A stretch of DNA of 64,000 bases from Sutcliffiella cohnii (lineage in GTDB: Bacteria; Bacillota; Bacilli; Bacillales; Bacillaceae_I). Under the pieces are notes generated by a model. That model was not told the DNA's origin and did no database searches. It saw nothing but the letters and a program-made list of their open reading frames with translations. Location: the NCBI RefSeq assembly GCF_002250055.1, contig NZ_CP018866.1, positions 1,728,501 through 1,792,500 of the forward strand, in the 5' to 3' direction. The number at the start of each line of letters is the position of its first letter. Positions within the stretch are counted from its first letter, which is position 1. Position numbers and translations under genes: made by a program. This document shows, piece after piece, positions 49,862 through 59,021 of this stretch.

Positions 49862-49888
49862 CTAATATGAAACATATATTCATATTAG
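49862..49888. promoter_or_regulatory. Perfect inverted repeat between the divergent regulator and ribA-like operon
   Basis: CTAATATGAA (49862-49871) and TTCATATTAG (49879-49888) are perfect 10-bp arms around ACATATA. A half-site TTCATATTTAG lies at about 49943. The palindrome starts 19 bp before the regulator start codon, so it probably is the operator for autoregulation. Confidence 0.75.
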
Positions 49889-50080
49889 CAAATTTATTGT
49901 TGACGAGCAACGCCCATTTTGTTACTCTATAATTAACTTTTTTTCATATTTAGAAACCTATTGGAAATTTTGCTATATACTATAATCATCACAAAAATTA
50001 ACAAAAAACTCAAAGCCTATTATTATCATTCTGAGGAATTTTAATATATACTTCCTATAGTTATTAAAGGAGAGATGATA

Positions 50081-50818
50081 ATGAACGATAATATACTGAA
50101 ATTATTGGATGAAAAAATTGAAATTATACATGAACATGAAAAACCAAACATGGCTGTAGTTGGACCAGTAAAACTTCCTGTTCAGTTAGACGAACAAGAA
50201 GTGCTGTTTAATTGGTACACTTGGCTCAATTTAGATGGACTGCCTAGTGAAAAAAATAGTTTACTAGCTTCATTGCCAAAAGCAGATTTAGCATCATCAC
50301 AGCAATCTTCCGTTTTAGTGTACGGAGACTTTGCTCATGCAGACAACGCGCTTATTCGATTTCATAGCATTTGTCATACTGGAGATATTTTCGGTAGTAA
50401 AAAATGTGATTGTGGCTATCAATTGCGACAATCGATGAAAATGATTGTAGAAAATGGCAGTGGGGCTATATTTTACATCGCTAATCACGAAGGGCGAGGA
50501 ATAGGTCTATTCTCTAAATCGTTAGCTTATATTCTTCAACAAGAAGGTTTCGATACAGTGGAAGCGAATGAGCAGTTAGGATTTAAAGATGATTCCCGTT
50601 CTTACGAAGAAGCAATCCGTGTATTAAAATCGTTAAGAAATAAACCTGTTAGTTTGATCACAAATAATCCGAACAAATTAGCTTCTTTAAGAAACTATGA
50701 TATAGATATAACGTCCCACATTTCGTTATGGGGAGATGTGTCCGTATATAATGAGCGTTATTTACAAACAAAAGTAGAAAAATCAGGACATATACAAAAA
50801 TTAAAAGTCCCAATGTGA
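50081..50818 (+). CDS. GTP cyclohydrolase II (stand-alone RibA-type)
   Basis: A 245-residue GTP cyclohydrolase II. The zinc motif is HSICHTGD-x-FGSKKCDCG, with Cys98, Cys109 and Cys111. IANHEGRGIGL matches the conserved E-G-R-G-I-G-L loop, and the D-x-R pair is in FKDDSRSYEEA. The enzyme opens GTP to a diaminopyrimidine, the first step of riboflavin synthesis. It has no DHBP-synthase half, so it differs from the usual Bacillus RibBA fusion. The ATG at 50081 follows AAAGGAG at 8 bp. It leads an operon with a flavin-dependent monooxygenase. Confidence 0.9.
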   Translation: MNDNILKLLDEKIEIIHEHEKPNMAVVGPVKLPVQLDEQEVLFNWYTWLNLDGLPSEKNSLLASLPKADLASSQQSSVLVYGDFAHADNALIRFHSICHTGDIFGSKKCDCGYQLRQSMKMIVENGSGAIFYIANHEGRGIGLFSKSLAYILQQEGFDTVEANEQLGFKDDSRSYEEAIRVLKSLRNKPVSLITNNPNKLASLRNYDIDITSHISLWGDVSVYNERYLQTKVEKSGHIQKLKVPM

Positions 50819-50829
50819 GAAGGTGAAAA

Positions 50830-51930
50830 ATGATGAATGTCCATGTGGATGTATGTATAGTTGGTGCTGGGCCAAGCGGAGCATTACTTGGATATTTATT
50901 AGCAAAAGAAGGCGTATCGACTATTGTTATTGAACGTACGTCTGGTAAGGTAGGTGCTTTTAGAGGCGAGCATATTAATGCTGAATCTGAGGCTATTTTA
51001 CAAGAGCACCGATTATATGAAAAGGTAGAAACAAAAGGTCTACTGAAAATGAAAAAGGTAGAATACGTAGATGGCGAGCGAATAGTAAAACAAATTACAC
51101 CGAATGATACGGCCGACCATGTAGGTATCCACGTTCCGCAAGATCATCTTATTCATACTATTTTAGATGAAGCTAGTAAACTTAAGCATTTTCAGCTTTT
51201 TTATAACACAACCGTTACTGAACTTTTACAGGATGAGAATGGCGCGTATTGTGGAGTGAAAGTAAAGAAAGAAAACGAGCATTTTACGATTCGTAGCTCG
51301 ATCGTTGTTGGTGCGGATGGACGTTTTTCTACTGTACGGAAGTTAGCTGATATACCGGTCGAAACCATTCATCATGGGTATGATGTGTTATGGGCGAAAA
51401 TAACTGCTCCATTTGACTGGGAGCCGACTGTTCGAATGCTTCAAGTCGAAGGTAATCAGCTTGCACTTTTTACTCAAACAGGTGGATATATTCAAATTGG
51501 TTGGAACATTAAAGAAGGCTCATTTAATGAATTGAAACAAACACCATTCGAAACATTTATGGAACCGTTAACGAAAAGCTTTCCGCAACTAAAACAATCA
51601 GTAGCTGAACTACAGTCTTGGAGGGATCTTATCTGCTTCCATGTTCATAGTTCTAAAACGGCAACTTGGGTAAAAGATGGGCTTGTCATTATAGGAGATG
51701 CAGCGCATACGATGACACCGACGGGAGCAATCGGAATTAATGCCGGCCTAAAAGATGCACACATTTTAGCACCAATTTTAACAGAAGCTATCGCTGAAAT
51801 GAATTTTTCCAAAGATACGTTAAAAAAGTTTGAACTGATGAGAAGAGCAGAAGTGGAAGCGCAACAAGAAGGTCAAATTGTAAAAGAGAAAACATTCGCT
51901 GAGAACTTTAGACAAGTGTCAGTAGTGTAA
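50830..51930 (+). CDS. FAD-dependent monooxygenase
   Basis: A 366-residue flavoprotein of the aromatic-ring hydroxylase group. The FAD-binding GAGPSGALLG is at about 12-21, the middle motif VVGADGRFSTVRK at about 157-169, and the GDAAHTMTPTGAIGINAGLK segment near the flavin closes the second binding region. It starts 12 bp after the cyclohydrolase. Together these genes suggest that a product derived from GTP cyclohydrolase II is oxidised by this enzyme. The substrate is not known. Confidence 0.88.
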   Translation: MMNVHVDVCIVGAGPSGALLGYLLAKEGVSTIVIERTSGKVGAFRGEHINAESEAILQEHRLYEKVETKGLLKMKKVEYVDGERIVKQITPNDTADHVGIHVPQDHLIHTILDEASKLKHFQLFYNTTVTELLQDENGAYCGVKVKKENEHFTIRSSIVVGADGRFSTVRKLADIPVETIHHGYDVLWAKITAPFDWEPTVRMLQVEGNQLALFTQTGGYIQIGWNIKEGSFNELKQTPFETFMEPLTKSFPQLKQSVAELQSWRDLICFHVHSSKTATWVKDGLVIIGDAAHTMTPTGAIGINAGLKDAHILAPILTEAIAEMNFSKDTLKKFELMRRAEVEAQQEGQIVKEKTFAENFRQVSVV

Positions 51931-52081
51931 GAAAAGTCATGAAAGAGCCAACTAGGCAATGTTCTAGTTGGTACTTTTTATGTTGGGAATGTTCTGAAAA
52001 AAGAAAAATACTATGTTTATTTATGAAAACATGTTAATTTAGTCTATGCGCATATTTTTCAACACGAAAGAGGTGACACCA

Positions 52082-53152
52082 ATGACAAAAGTTGGTAGGA
52101 ATGATAACTGCCCGTGTGGTAGTGGAAAAAAATATAAAAAATGCTGTGAAAAGAAAACGATTGTCTCGGTGGAACAGTTAGTTAGAAAAGAACTAGGTGA
52201 CATACAAAAAGAGATTATCCATTTTGCATTAAGTCAATATAAATCTGAAATTGATGAATATGTTAAACCGGACATAGATGAAAGTAATGATTCGTTATAC
52301 TATTATAGTGTATTATCCTACATAACGACTGTTAAGCGGAATGAAGGAAAAACAATACTAGAAGAATATGTAGAAAACAGTGAAATAAAAAGTACAAGAC
52401 AAAAGACAGTTGATATAGTAGCATCATGGAAAGCTGCCACGCTTACTGTTTCGGTTGTTGAACGTATTGATGAACAAGCTAATATGCATGTTCGTAACGT
52501 TGTGACAAATGAACATATAATTGTCCGTGCGTTAGATACTGTTCAAAAGACGGAAGTTGGTAGTTTATTGTTTGGAACGATTCTACCTAATGAAGAAGAA
52601 TATATTTTCTTCGTTGAGATGCTAACCGTTACTCGGGAAAAAGCGAACAACATAACGTCTAAATTGTTAAGCCAATCTGAACCTGCAAAATACTTACAAT
52701 CAAACTTTATTGAATTGATTAAATGGTTTATTTTAGATGAATTTGATTCCGTTCAAGGTTTGGATGATGTACTTGTAACAACAGAAGATATGGAATGGAA
52801 TACAGTCTCCCAAAAAGAAGTAGCAAAATTACTAGAAGAAAATGTAGCACGATATTGGGGAGAGGAAGCTTTTGCAAGTTTAGGAATTTCGTTATGGGAA
52901 CAATTCTGTAGTCGAAAAAACCCGAGAATCCAAAAGCCAGCTCTTTATGCAGGAGCATTGATTTACTTAATTGACAAGCTAGGTCCTTACTCTAAAGATT
53001 TGACACAAAGTGGAATTGCAGAAGATTTCGGAATAACAAGTAGCAGCATTTCCGCAAAATATAAAGATTTAGTTACTGTTTTAGAGGATGAAATTTTAGC
53101 TATTAAACAAGATTTTAACGAAATGAATCTTGCAGTAGAATCAACTTCATAA
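52082..53152 (+). CDS. SEC-C motif protein with an HTH-like C-terminal region
   Basis: A 356-residue protein. The zinc-binding SEC-C motif GRNDNCPCGSGKKYKKCCEK is at about residues 5-24. A long middle of about 230 residues resembles no family I know. The C-terminus has DLTQSGIAEDFGITSSSISA, an HTH-like stretch. SEC-C occurs at the end of SecA and in many unrelated proteins. The ATG at 52082 follows AGAGGTGAC; the longer frame from 52046 lacks a site. Confidence 0.8.
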   Translation: MTKVGRNDNCPCGSGKKYKKCCEKKTIVSVEQLVRKELGDIQKEIIHFALSQYKSEIDEYVKPDIDESNDSLYYYSVLSYITTVKRNEGKTILEEYVENSEIKSTRQKTVDIVASWKAATLTVSVVERIDEQANMHVRNVVTNEHIIVRALDTVQKTEVGSLLFGTILPNEEEYIFFVEMLTVTREKANNITSKLLSQSEPAKYLQSNFIELIKWFILDEFDSVQGLDDVLVTTEDMEWNTVSQKEVAKLLEENVARYWGEEAFASLGISLWEQFCSRKNPRIQKPALYAGALIYLIDKLGPYSKDLTQSGIAEDFGITSSSISAKYKDLVTVLEDEILAIKQDFNEMNLAVESTS

Positions 53153-53156
53153 ATGG

Positions 53157-53199
53157 AAAGGTCCAAAATTCGGTCTAGACTGATTTTGGACCTTTTTTA
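53157..53199 (+). terminator. Intrinsic terminator
   Basis: AAAGGTCCAAAAT pairs with ATTTTGGACCTTT around a 13-nt loop. Confidence 0.9.
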
Positions 53200-53375
53200 T
53201 TATTCATTTATTAAATTATTTTAGGGTTGGAAGGAAGACAATCAAAAAAGATATATAGTTTAATTTTTTGAAAAAACATAAAAAATTAAAAGTTTTTATT
53301 CCTTTAAAGCGAAAACTTGTTATAATGTTAAAATAAGTTTTTATACAATTTCAAATAAATAAAGAGGTGGCTAAT

Positions 53376-54554
53376 GTGAAGATTACATTTTCACAAAAGA
53401 TGAATGAATTTCCAACGCTAATTTTTTCAGAACTATTAGCATATAAAAAGAAACTACAACAAGAGGGGAAAGAAATAATTGATTTAAGTGTTGGGAGTCC
53501 AGATTTACCACCACCAGATTTTGTAAGAGAAGAATTGGCGAAACTAGTTCAAGACGAAACACAATACGGTTACTCTTTAACGGGTATTCCTTCCTTCCAT
53601 GAAGCAGTTCGAGGGTACTATAAGCGAGAATTTCAAGTAGATGTTGATCAGGACACGGAAGTATTAATGGTTATGGGATCACAAGATGGACTAGTTCATT
53701 TACCGTTAGCATTCGCGAACCCTGGCGATTATATATTAGTGCCTGATCCTGGTTATACTGCGTACGAAGCAGCTATTTCCCTAGCAGGTGCAAAACCTTA
53801 TCCAATGGCACTAAAAGAAGAAAATAATTTTCTGCCAGATTTGCAAACTATTCCGCAAGACGTATTGGAAAAGACTAAATTAATGATTTTGAATTTTCCA
53901 GGAAATCCAGTCCCTGCATTAGCTACTAAAGAGTTTTTTGCTAATGTTGTCCAATTTGCAAACGAGCATAATATCATTGTTTTACATGATTTTGCTTATT
54001 CGGAGCTATATTATGACGAGAAGCCGATTAGCTTCCTATCCATCGAAGGTGCGAGCGAAGTAGGTGTAGAATTTAACTCGCTTTCGAAAAGCTTTAATAT
54101 GGCTGGTTGTCGAATTGGCTATGTAGTCGGAAATGAAACAGTCATAGATGGGCTTAATCGTTTAAAATCTAATCTCGATTACGGTGTGTTTATCCCCATT
54201 CAAAAAGCAGCGATTCAAGCATTAACTTATTCTGCTTCCTTTACGGATACGTTAAGAGCAACGTACAAAAATAGAAGAGATGTTTTAGTAGAAGGATTAA
54301 AAAGTATCGGTTGGGATGTAGAGTCCCCGAAAGCTTCGATGTTCTTATGGGCAAAAATTCCACAGGGATATACATCCATGGACTTTGCTTATAAATTGTT
54401 AGACGAAGCTGGAATTGTTGTGACTCCAGGTAATGCATTTGGTCAAGAGGGGGAAGGATACGTACGTATCGCACTTGTCCAAAGTGAAAGTCTTTTATTA
54501 CGAGCAGTTGATAAAATAAAAGAAAGTAACTTGTTCTCTACACTTGTAAAATAG
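53376..54554 (+). CDS. PLP-dependent aminotransferase, LL-diaminopimelate aminotransferase-like
   Basis: A 392-residue class I aminotransferase. GSPDLPPPDFVREELAK opens it, MGSQDGLVHLPLAFANPGD is the cofactor helix, FPGNPVPA the substrate loop, and SLSKSFNMAGCRIGYVVG carries the PLP-binding Lys. Arg-x-L at the C-terminus (YVRIALVQ) binds the carboxylate. The closest named type is LL-diaminopimelate or aspartate aminotransferase, but Bacillus usually makes diaminopimelate by another route, so the substrate is uncertain. The start is GTG at 53376 behind AAAGAGG. Confidence 0.85.
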   Translation: MKITFSQKMNEFPTLIFSELLAYKKKLQQEGKEIIDLSVGSPDLPPPDFVREELAKLVQDETQYGYSLTGIPSFHEAVRGYYKREFQVDVDQDTEVLMVMGSQDGLVHLPLAFANPGDYILVPDPGYTAYEAAISLAGAKPYPMALKEENNFLPDLQTIPQDVLEKTKLMILNFPGNPVPALATKEFFANVVQFANEHNIIVLHDFAYSELYYDEKPISFLSIEGASEVGVEFNSLSKSFNMAGCRIGYVVGNETVIDGLNRLKSNLDYGVFIPIQKAAIQALTYSASFTDTLRATYKNRRDVLVEGLKSIGWDVESPKASMFLWAKIPQGYTSMDFAYKLLDEAGIVVTPGNAFGQEGEGYVRIALVQSESLLLRAVDKIKESNLFSTLVK

Positions 54555-54562
54555 TAAAGTAA

Positions 54563-54602
54563 TGAAAAAGAGCATTTTCAAATTTGGAAATGCTCTTTTT
54601 CA
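54563..54602. terminator. Bidirectional intrinsic terminator
   Basis: AAAAAGAGCATTTTC pairs with GAAATGCTCTTTTT around a 7-nt loop. It separates the aminotransferase from the convergent IsdG-like gene. Confidence 0.92.
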
Positions 54603-54620
54603 TATAATCTAATGGCTTTA

Positions 54621-54950
54621 TTATTCTTTAGGAAGGGCATGTAATACAGAAGCAACTTCTGCTACGACTATTTGGCTACCTAACATTGGAGATTCCCCAT
54701 CATCAGCATTTTTCGGTCTGTTATGTGCTTGTTTAAAAATATCGCTGTTTCTCCACTCCATAAAATGTGCATGACTCTCCCAATGCATGTTAACACTTAG
54801 TTCATCATATTCTTCAAAGTTCTCGGCAACTAGTACTTCAACTTTAATGAAGCCTTCCATTTCTTGAAGCGGTCCTTCTTTCGTAAAATTAGGTGCTAGT
54901 TTTTTTGCAAATCCTTTTTTAGTTTTTATTCTGTTCGTAACGACGATCAT
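54621..54950 (-). CDS. Heme-degrading monooxygenase, IsdG/HmoA type
   Basis: A 109-residue ferredoxin-fold protein with the IsdG catalytic triad in place: Asn6 (VTNRIK), Trp in FMEWRNSDIFKQ and His in KQAHNR. The motif EEYDELSVNMHWESHAHFME also matches. IsdG-type enzymes open heme to release iron. No classic Fur box lies upstream in the short leader. The ATG follows GAGGAGGAA. It is monocistronic. Confidence 0.9.
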   Translation of the reverse strand: MIVVTNRIKTKKGFAKKLAPNFTKEGPLQEMEGFIKVEVLVAENFEEYDELSVNMHWESHAHFMEWRNSDIFKQAHNRPKNADDGESPMLGSQIVVAEVASVLHALPKE

Positions 54951-55125
54951 GTCATTCCTCCTCTAATTTATTTCAATTATGTCTTAACAAGGATATTAAC
55001 TATCCTATTTTCTCTACCAATAAGATTATTGCAAATAAAACCTGACAAATGCAAATAAAAGACCGAATGTGATTCTCCCAGAAAATTCTAATAATAGTGG
55101 TATAATAAAAAGAAGGGGGATGATT

Positions 55126-56142
55126 ATGAAAAATTTAAAGATGTTAATAGAACAAACATGTAAATCAATTGATTTTTCTGGAGTAGTATCTATACAAAAG
55201 GGCCAAGAAGTACTTTTTCAATCTGCATACGGTCTTTCTAATAGAAGTGATAAAATAAATAACAAAATGGATACGAGATTTGGAATTGCTTCTGGTTGTA
55301 AAATATTCACGGCTGTTGCAATAAGTCAATTAGTAGAAAAGGGAGTACTTTCGTTCGAAACTAGATTGAAAGATTGCTTACCAATCACTTTTTCGAACTT
55401 TGATGAAAATATAACAGTTCATCAATTGTTAACGCACACATCTGGAATTCCTGATTACTTTGATGAAGCTGTTATGGACGACTTTGCTGATCTTTGGAAA
55501 GAGCGTCCTATGTATACAATCGAGCGTCTACATGACTTTTTACCGATGTTTCAGCATAATGAAATGATGTTTACGCCTGGCGAGAAGTTTCATTATAATA
55601 ATGCAGGCTATATACTACTCGGCTTAATCGTAGAACAACAGAGTGGTTTACCGTTTACGGAATACGTAGAGAAGAATATATTTGTCCGATGTAGTATGGA
55701 AGGTAGTGGTTACTTTGAGTTACATAGTCTACCAGCACAAACTGCCCTCGGTTACATTGATAACGAAGATGGTACATGGAAAACAAATATTTACTCTATA
55801 CCAGTAAAAGGCGGTTCCGATGGGGGAGCTTTTATTACTGCAGCAGATATGGTTAAGTTTTGGCAGAGTTTGCTTCGATTTCAATTATTATCGGAACAAT
55901 TAACAAACATGCTTTTAGCACCACATGTTGTTGTAGAAGAGGATGATTGTTACGGTTACGGTGTATGGGTTTCTAAAAAGAAAAATGAAATCTTCAAATA
56001 TCATGTAATGGGTTACGACCCTGGTGTTAGTTTTCACTCAGCTTTTTACCCAAGCAATGAACTTACAGTTGTCATTCCTTCTAATAAGTCAGAAGGAGCG
56101 TATGATGTGATGAAGACAATTGAGAACGCCTTAACATCATGA
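55126..56142 (+). CDS. Serine hydrolase of the beta-lactamase class C/DD-peptidase family
   Basis: A 338-residue protein with the SxxK motif SGCK at 56-59, the YxN motif in HYNNAGYILLG, and a C-terminal G-S-D-G-G stretch (KGGSDGGAF) that occupies the third motif. No signal peptide is present, so it is probably cytoplasmic and acts on esters or peptides rather than antibiotics. The ATG at 55126 follows AAGGGGG; the frame from 55069 lacks a site. Confidence 0.85.
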   Translation: MKNLKMLIEQTCKSIDFSGVVSIQKGQEVLFQSAYGLSNRSDKINNKMDTRFGIASGCKIFTAVAISQLVEKGVLSFETRLKDCLPITFSNFDENITVHQLLTHTSGIPDYFDEAVMDDFADLWKERPMYTIERLHDFLPMFQHNEMMFTPGEKFHYNNAGYILLGLIVEQQSGLPFTEYVEKNIFVRCSMEGSGYFELHSLPAQTALGYIDNEDGTWKTNIYSIPVKGGSDGGAFITAADMVKFWQSLLRFQLLSEQLTNMLLAPHVVVEEDDCYGYGVWVSKKKNEIFKYHVMGYDPGVSFHSAFYPSNELTVVIPSNKSEGAYDVMKTIENALTS

Positions 56143-56210
56143 AGTAAATTAACTTACGTTAAATGAGCTTCAAATAGAGTGAATGGATCTATGTGATAGG
56201 AGGAGACAAA

Positions 56211-57368
56211 GTGAAAATTGTAGTTGCACCAGATTCCTTCAAAGGTTCCTTCGACAGTTTAAAAGCAACTCAAATCATTAGCCAAGCGATAAAAGATTTT
56301 GATCACCAAATAGAGGTGGTCGAAATCCCAATGGCTGACGGTGGAGAAGGAACTGTTTGCGCGTTATTACAAACAATCGGTGGGGAAGAAATAACTTGCA
56401 CGGTAGAAGATCCGTTAGGACGTTTAATAGAAGCAAGTTATGGATGGCTCAAATTTAAAAAGGCGGCCATTATAGAAACCGCTTCCGCATCGGGGCTCCC
56501 GTTATTAACCTTAGAAGAACTTAATCCGTTACAAACATCTAGCTTTGGTACTGGACAGTTAATAAAAGATGCTCTTGATAGAGGTGCAGAAAACATAATT
56601 TTAGGACTTGGTGGTAGTGCAACGGTCGATGCTGGTGTTGGACTTTTTCAAGCGCTTGGTTTAATCGTCCTAGATAAAACAGGATGCGAGATCGATAGAG
56701 TAGGTGGACGTTTACACGAAATACATAGTATAGATATAGCAAACGTTGATTCAAGGCTTTATAATGTCAAACTGACCATTGCATCAGATGTTACGAGCCC
56801 ACTATTAGGTGAAAAGGGCGCTGTGTACATGTTTGGTCCACAAAAAGGAATTACGACAGAACAGCTTCCATACTTTGAAAAAGGAATGGAACACTTTTCA
56901 TATGTAATGAACAATGTGTCAGTACAGGATTACAGGTTGTATCCTGGTAGTGGAGCTGCTGGAGGAATTGGTTTTAGTTTATTATCATTGCTAGATGTAC
57001 AGTTCGAAAGTGGGCTTAATCTTATTGTAGAAATGACGAACTTTCGTGAACATGTAAAGACGGCCGACTTAGTTGTGACAGGTGAAGGTAAAATTGATGG
57101 CCAGTCCTTAATGGGAAAAGTACCAGTAGGACTTGCTCGAATTGCGAAAGAAAATGGTGTGCCAGTTATTGTCATTACAGGTTCCATTGGTGATAATTCT
57201 TCTTTGCTTGAACAGGAAGGAATTAAAGCTATTCTTTCGATTGTAGACGGACCAATGTCGTTAAAAGAGGCAATTACAAACGGTGAGACACTTCTCTACG
57301 AAACAACAAAACGAATGATGAAACTATTGCAGATTGGAACGGTTTTAGGAAGACAGAAAAAAAGCTAA
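56211..57368 (+). CDS. glxK: Glycerate kinase
   Basis: A 385-residue glycerate kinase of the GlxK family. KIVVAPDSFKGSFDSLKATQ is the start, EIPMADGGEGTVCALLQTIG the substrate loop, GLGGSATVDAGVGLFQALG the nucleotide region and DLVVTGEGKIDGQSLMGKVP the last conserved stretch. It makes 2-phosphoglycerate (or 3-phosphoglycerate) from glycerate. The start is GTG at 56211 behind AGGAGGAG. No other glycerate-pathway gene is adjacent. Confidence 0.92.
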   Translation: MKIVVAPDSFKGSFDSLKATQIISQAIKDFDHQIEVVEIPMADGGEGTVCALLQTIGGEEITCTVEDPLGRLIEASYGWLKFKKAAIIETASASGLPLLTLEELNPLQTSSFGTGQLIKDALDRGAENIILGLGGSATVDAGVGLFQALGLIVLDKTGCEIDRVGGRLHEIHSIDIANVDSRLYNVKLTIASDVTSPLLGEKGAVYMFGPQKGITTEQLPYFEKGMEHFSYVMNNVSVQDYRLYPGSGAAGGIGFSLLSLLDVQFESGLNLIVEMTNFREHVKTADLVVTGEGKIDGQSLMGKVPVGLARIAKENGVPVIVITGSIGDNSSLLEQEGIKAILSIVDGPMSLKEAITNGETLLYETTKRMMKLLQIGTVLGRQKKS

Positions 57369-57408
57369 ACATTTTCCTAGTTACAACTTAGACAGTCACT
57401 ATCAATAT

Positions 57409-57906
57409 TTAAGAATCTAATAGTTTTGCTCCTATATGTTCAAGAGCAATATTTACTTCATATATGTTGTATATTTTTTTCTCTAAGCAAAAAAGTATCG
57501 TTAGATCAAACATATCACTATCAGATAACGTATAACCGGCGGAACGTAATAGTTTGTCGGTTTGTTTTTTATCTAATTCTAGCGCTAATGCTAATTGGAT
57601 TATCGTGTTTTTCCGTGGTCGGTAATTAGGCGTGGATCGTATTTTTGAAAAAAGCTTTCGGTCTAAGCCGGCCTTCTTATATACCTCCGAATCTTTCAAA
57701 CCTTTCTTATCTATAAATTGAAACAGCACTTCGGTAAACGTAGGTTGCTGTTTTCTTTTAATAAATTGTTGTAATTCGATATTGATAACATTTTCGGAAA
57801 TTTGTTTCTCCAAATAATAATCCGCATCCATAGAGTAAAGTACTTTTGGTTCCATATGTAGTGAGATGTATGCTTCTAATTGTTTTAATAATTCAGGATT
57901 AATCAT
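57409..57906 (-). CDS. HTH-like regulator partner of the vWA protein
   Basis: A 165-residue protein. The N-terminal 60 residues are helical. The second half contains FTEVLFQFIDKKGLKDSEVY and KKAGLDRKLFSKIRSTPNYR, then IIQLALALELDKKQTDKLLR and SAGYTLSDSDMFDLTILFCL. It looks like an atypical HTH (no standard XRE residues) that occurs in many Firmicutes, often divergent from a vWA gene, as here. The ATG at 57906 follows GGAGGATGAAGGA; the frame from 57945 has no site. The role is not known. Confidence 0.7.
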   Translation of the reverse strand: MINPELLKQLEAYISLHMEPKVLYSMDADYYLEKQISENVINIELQQFIKRKQQPTFTEVLFQFIDKKGLKDSEVYKKAGLDRKLFSKIRSTPNYRPRKNTIIQLALALELDKKQTDKLLRSAGYTLSDSDMFDLTILFCLEKKIYNIYEVNIALEHIGAKLLDS

Positions 57907-58000
57907 TCCTTCATCCTCCGAAAATGTCGCTTTTAAGGCGACCATTTATTGGTTTTAATTGGCTATTATTATAGCATAAACAGAAGGAAGGATGATTTAG

Positions 58001-58585
58001 ATGAACAACAAATTAACAGAAATAATTTTTTTATTAGACAGAAGCGGTTCCATGGCTGGTTTAGAAAGTGACACAATTGGAGGGTTTAATTCGTTCGTTA
58101 AAAGGCAAGGTGAGTTACCGGGAGAAACTAAGTTAACAACTGTTTTATTTGATGACGTCTATGAAATCTTGTGGGACGGTGTTTCTGCACATTCTATTTC
58201 ATTAACGGACAATGAATATTTCGTTCGAGGTACCACTGCTTTGCTTGATGCTGTAGGAAAAAGTATCGTGTCGGTAGGCAACCGATTGAAGAGTACTTCA
58301 GAAAAGCATCGTCCAGGCAAAGTAATCTTCGTTATTACAACGGACGGCATGGAAAATGCCAGTCGTGAATTCACTTATGAAAAATTAAAAAAGCTAATTA
58401 CTCATCAACAAGAAAAATATAACTGGGAATTCATTTTTATGGGAGCAAACATAGATGCCGTTAAAGAAGCAGATTCGCTCGGCATATCTATCGATAATGC
58501 CTTCCAGTTCGAAGCATCAGAAAAGGGTGTGGAAAAAATGTATGATGTAGTTTGTGAGGCGGTAATAGATAGAAGAAATATATAA
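58001..58585 (+). CDS. Soluble vWA domain protein
   Basis: A 194-residue stand-alone vWA domain, close in layout to TerY-like proteins. The MIDAS is DRSGSMAG at about 13-20, the second element TTALLDAVG at about 79, and ITTDGMENAS the third at about 121. It ends after the last helix with no membrane segment. It is divergent from the HTH-like gene, a pairing I remember from other Bacillus genomes. The ATG follows AAGGAAGGATG. The metal-binding site is complete. Confidence 0.88.
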   Translation: MNNKLTEIIFLLDRSGSMAGLESDTIGGFNSFVKRQGELPGETKLTTVLFDDVYEILWDGVSAHSISLTDNEYFVRGTTALLDAVGKSIVSVGNRLKSTSEKHRPGKVIFVITTDGMENASREFTYEKLKKLITHQQEKYNWEFIFMGANIDAVKEADSLGISIDNAFQFEASEKGVEKMYDVVCEAVIDRRNI

Positions 58586-58596
58586 ACTAATAAGAG

Positions 58597-58628
58597 AGTG
58601 ATAGCCTTTGTAGGTTGTCACTTTTTTT
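58597..58628 (+). terminator. Intrinsic terminator
   Basis: AGTGATAGCC and GGTTGTCACT pair over most of their length (two mismatches) around a short loop, followed by T residues. A word array begins about 25 bases later. Confidence 0.75.
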
Positions 58629-58652
58629 AGTTTCATGTATAAAACTGGAGAA

Positions 58653-58816
58653 ATGGTGCGGTCTAGTATCCTAGGATGCAATTGAGCTGCAAAAGTTAGC
58701 AAAAAACCGTACTGGTGCATAAGCCCGGAAAAGTGGTTCAATCCAACCCGGAAGTGGTGCATAAATCTCCGAAACTGGTGCAATCGAGCGGCAAAAGTCA
58801 GCATAAAATTTCCGTC
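58653..58816 (+). repeat. 21-bp word array, TGGTGCATAA family
   Basis: Consecutive words begin TGGTGCATAAGCCCGG, TGGTTCAATCCAACCCGG, TGGTGCATAAATCTCCG, TGGTGCAATCGAGCGG and TCAGCATAAAATTTCCG, spaced 21, 21, 21 and 22 bp. Earlier, less regular copies (TGGTGCGGTC, TGCAATTGAGC) precede them. The core words GGTGCATAA and GTCAGCATAAA with CCG after them are shared with the 105-bp array at 23.9 kb. It begins soon after an intrinsic terminator. The short open frames across it are artefacts. Confidence 0.8.
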
Positions 58817-59021
58817 GATACAAAAATCAGTCACAAGTACATTCCCGCCACCTCAAGCAGCACCAAACTTACATCTTCCTGTCTAGAGCAAGGAACCTGC
58901 ATTATTGTCTATTGTTTCAAGCATTTACTCCATATATAATGTAAACTTCTTAGTAAACATTCTAACCCTCCCATATTCTTCCGTCACAAATTCGCTACTA
59001 ATTCGTAACAAATCTGTTCAA

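Noticed and set aside
58517-58939. Short open frames on both strands across the 58.7 kb array
   Set aside because: They translate the word array and have no start site of quality.
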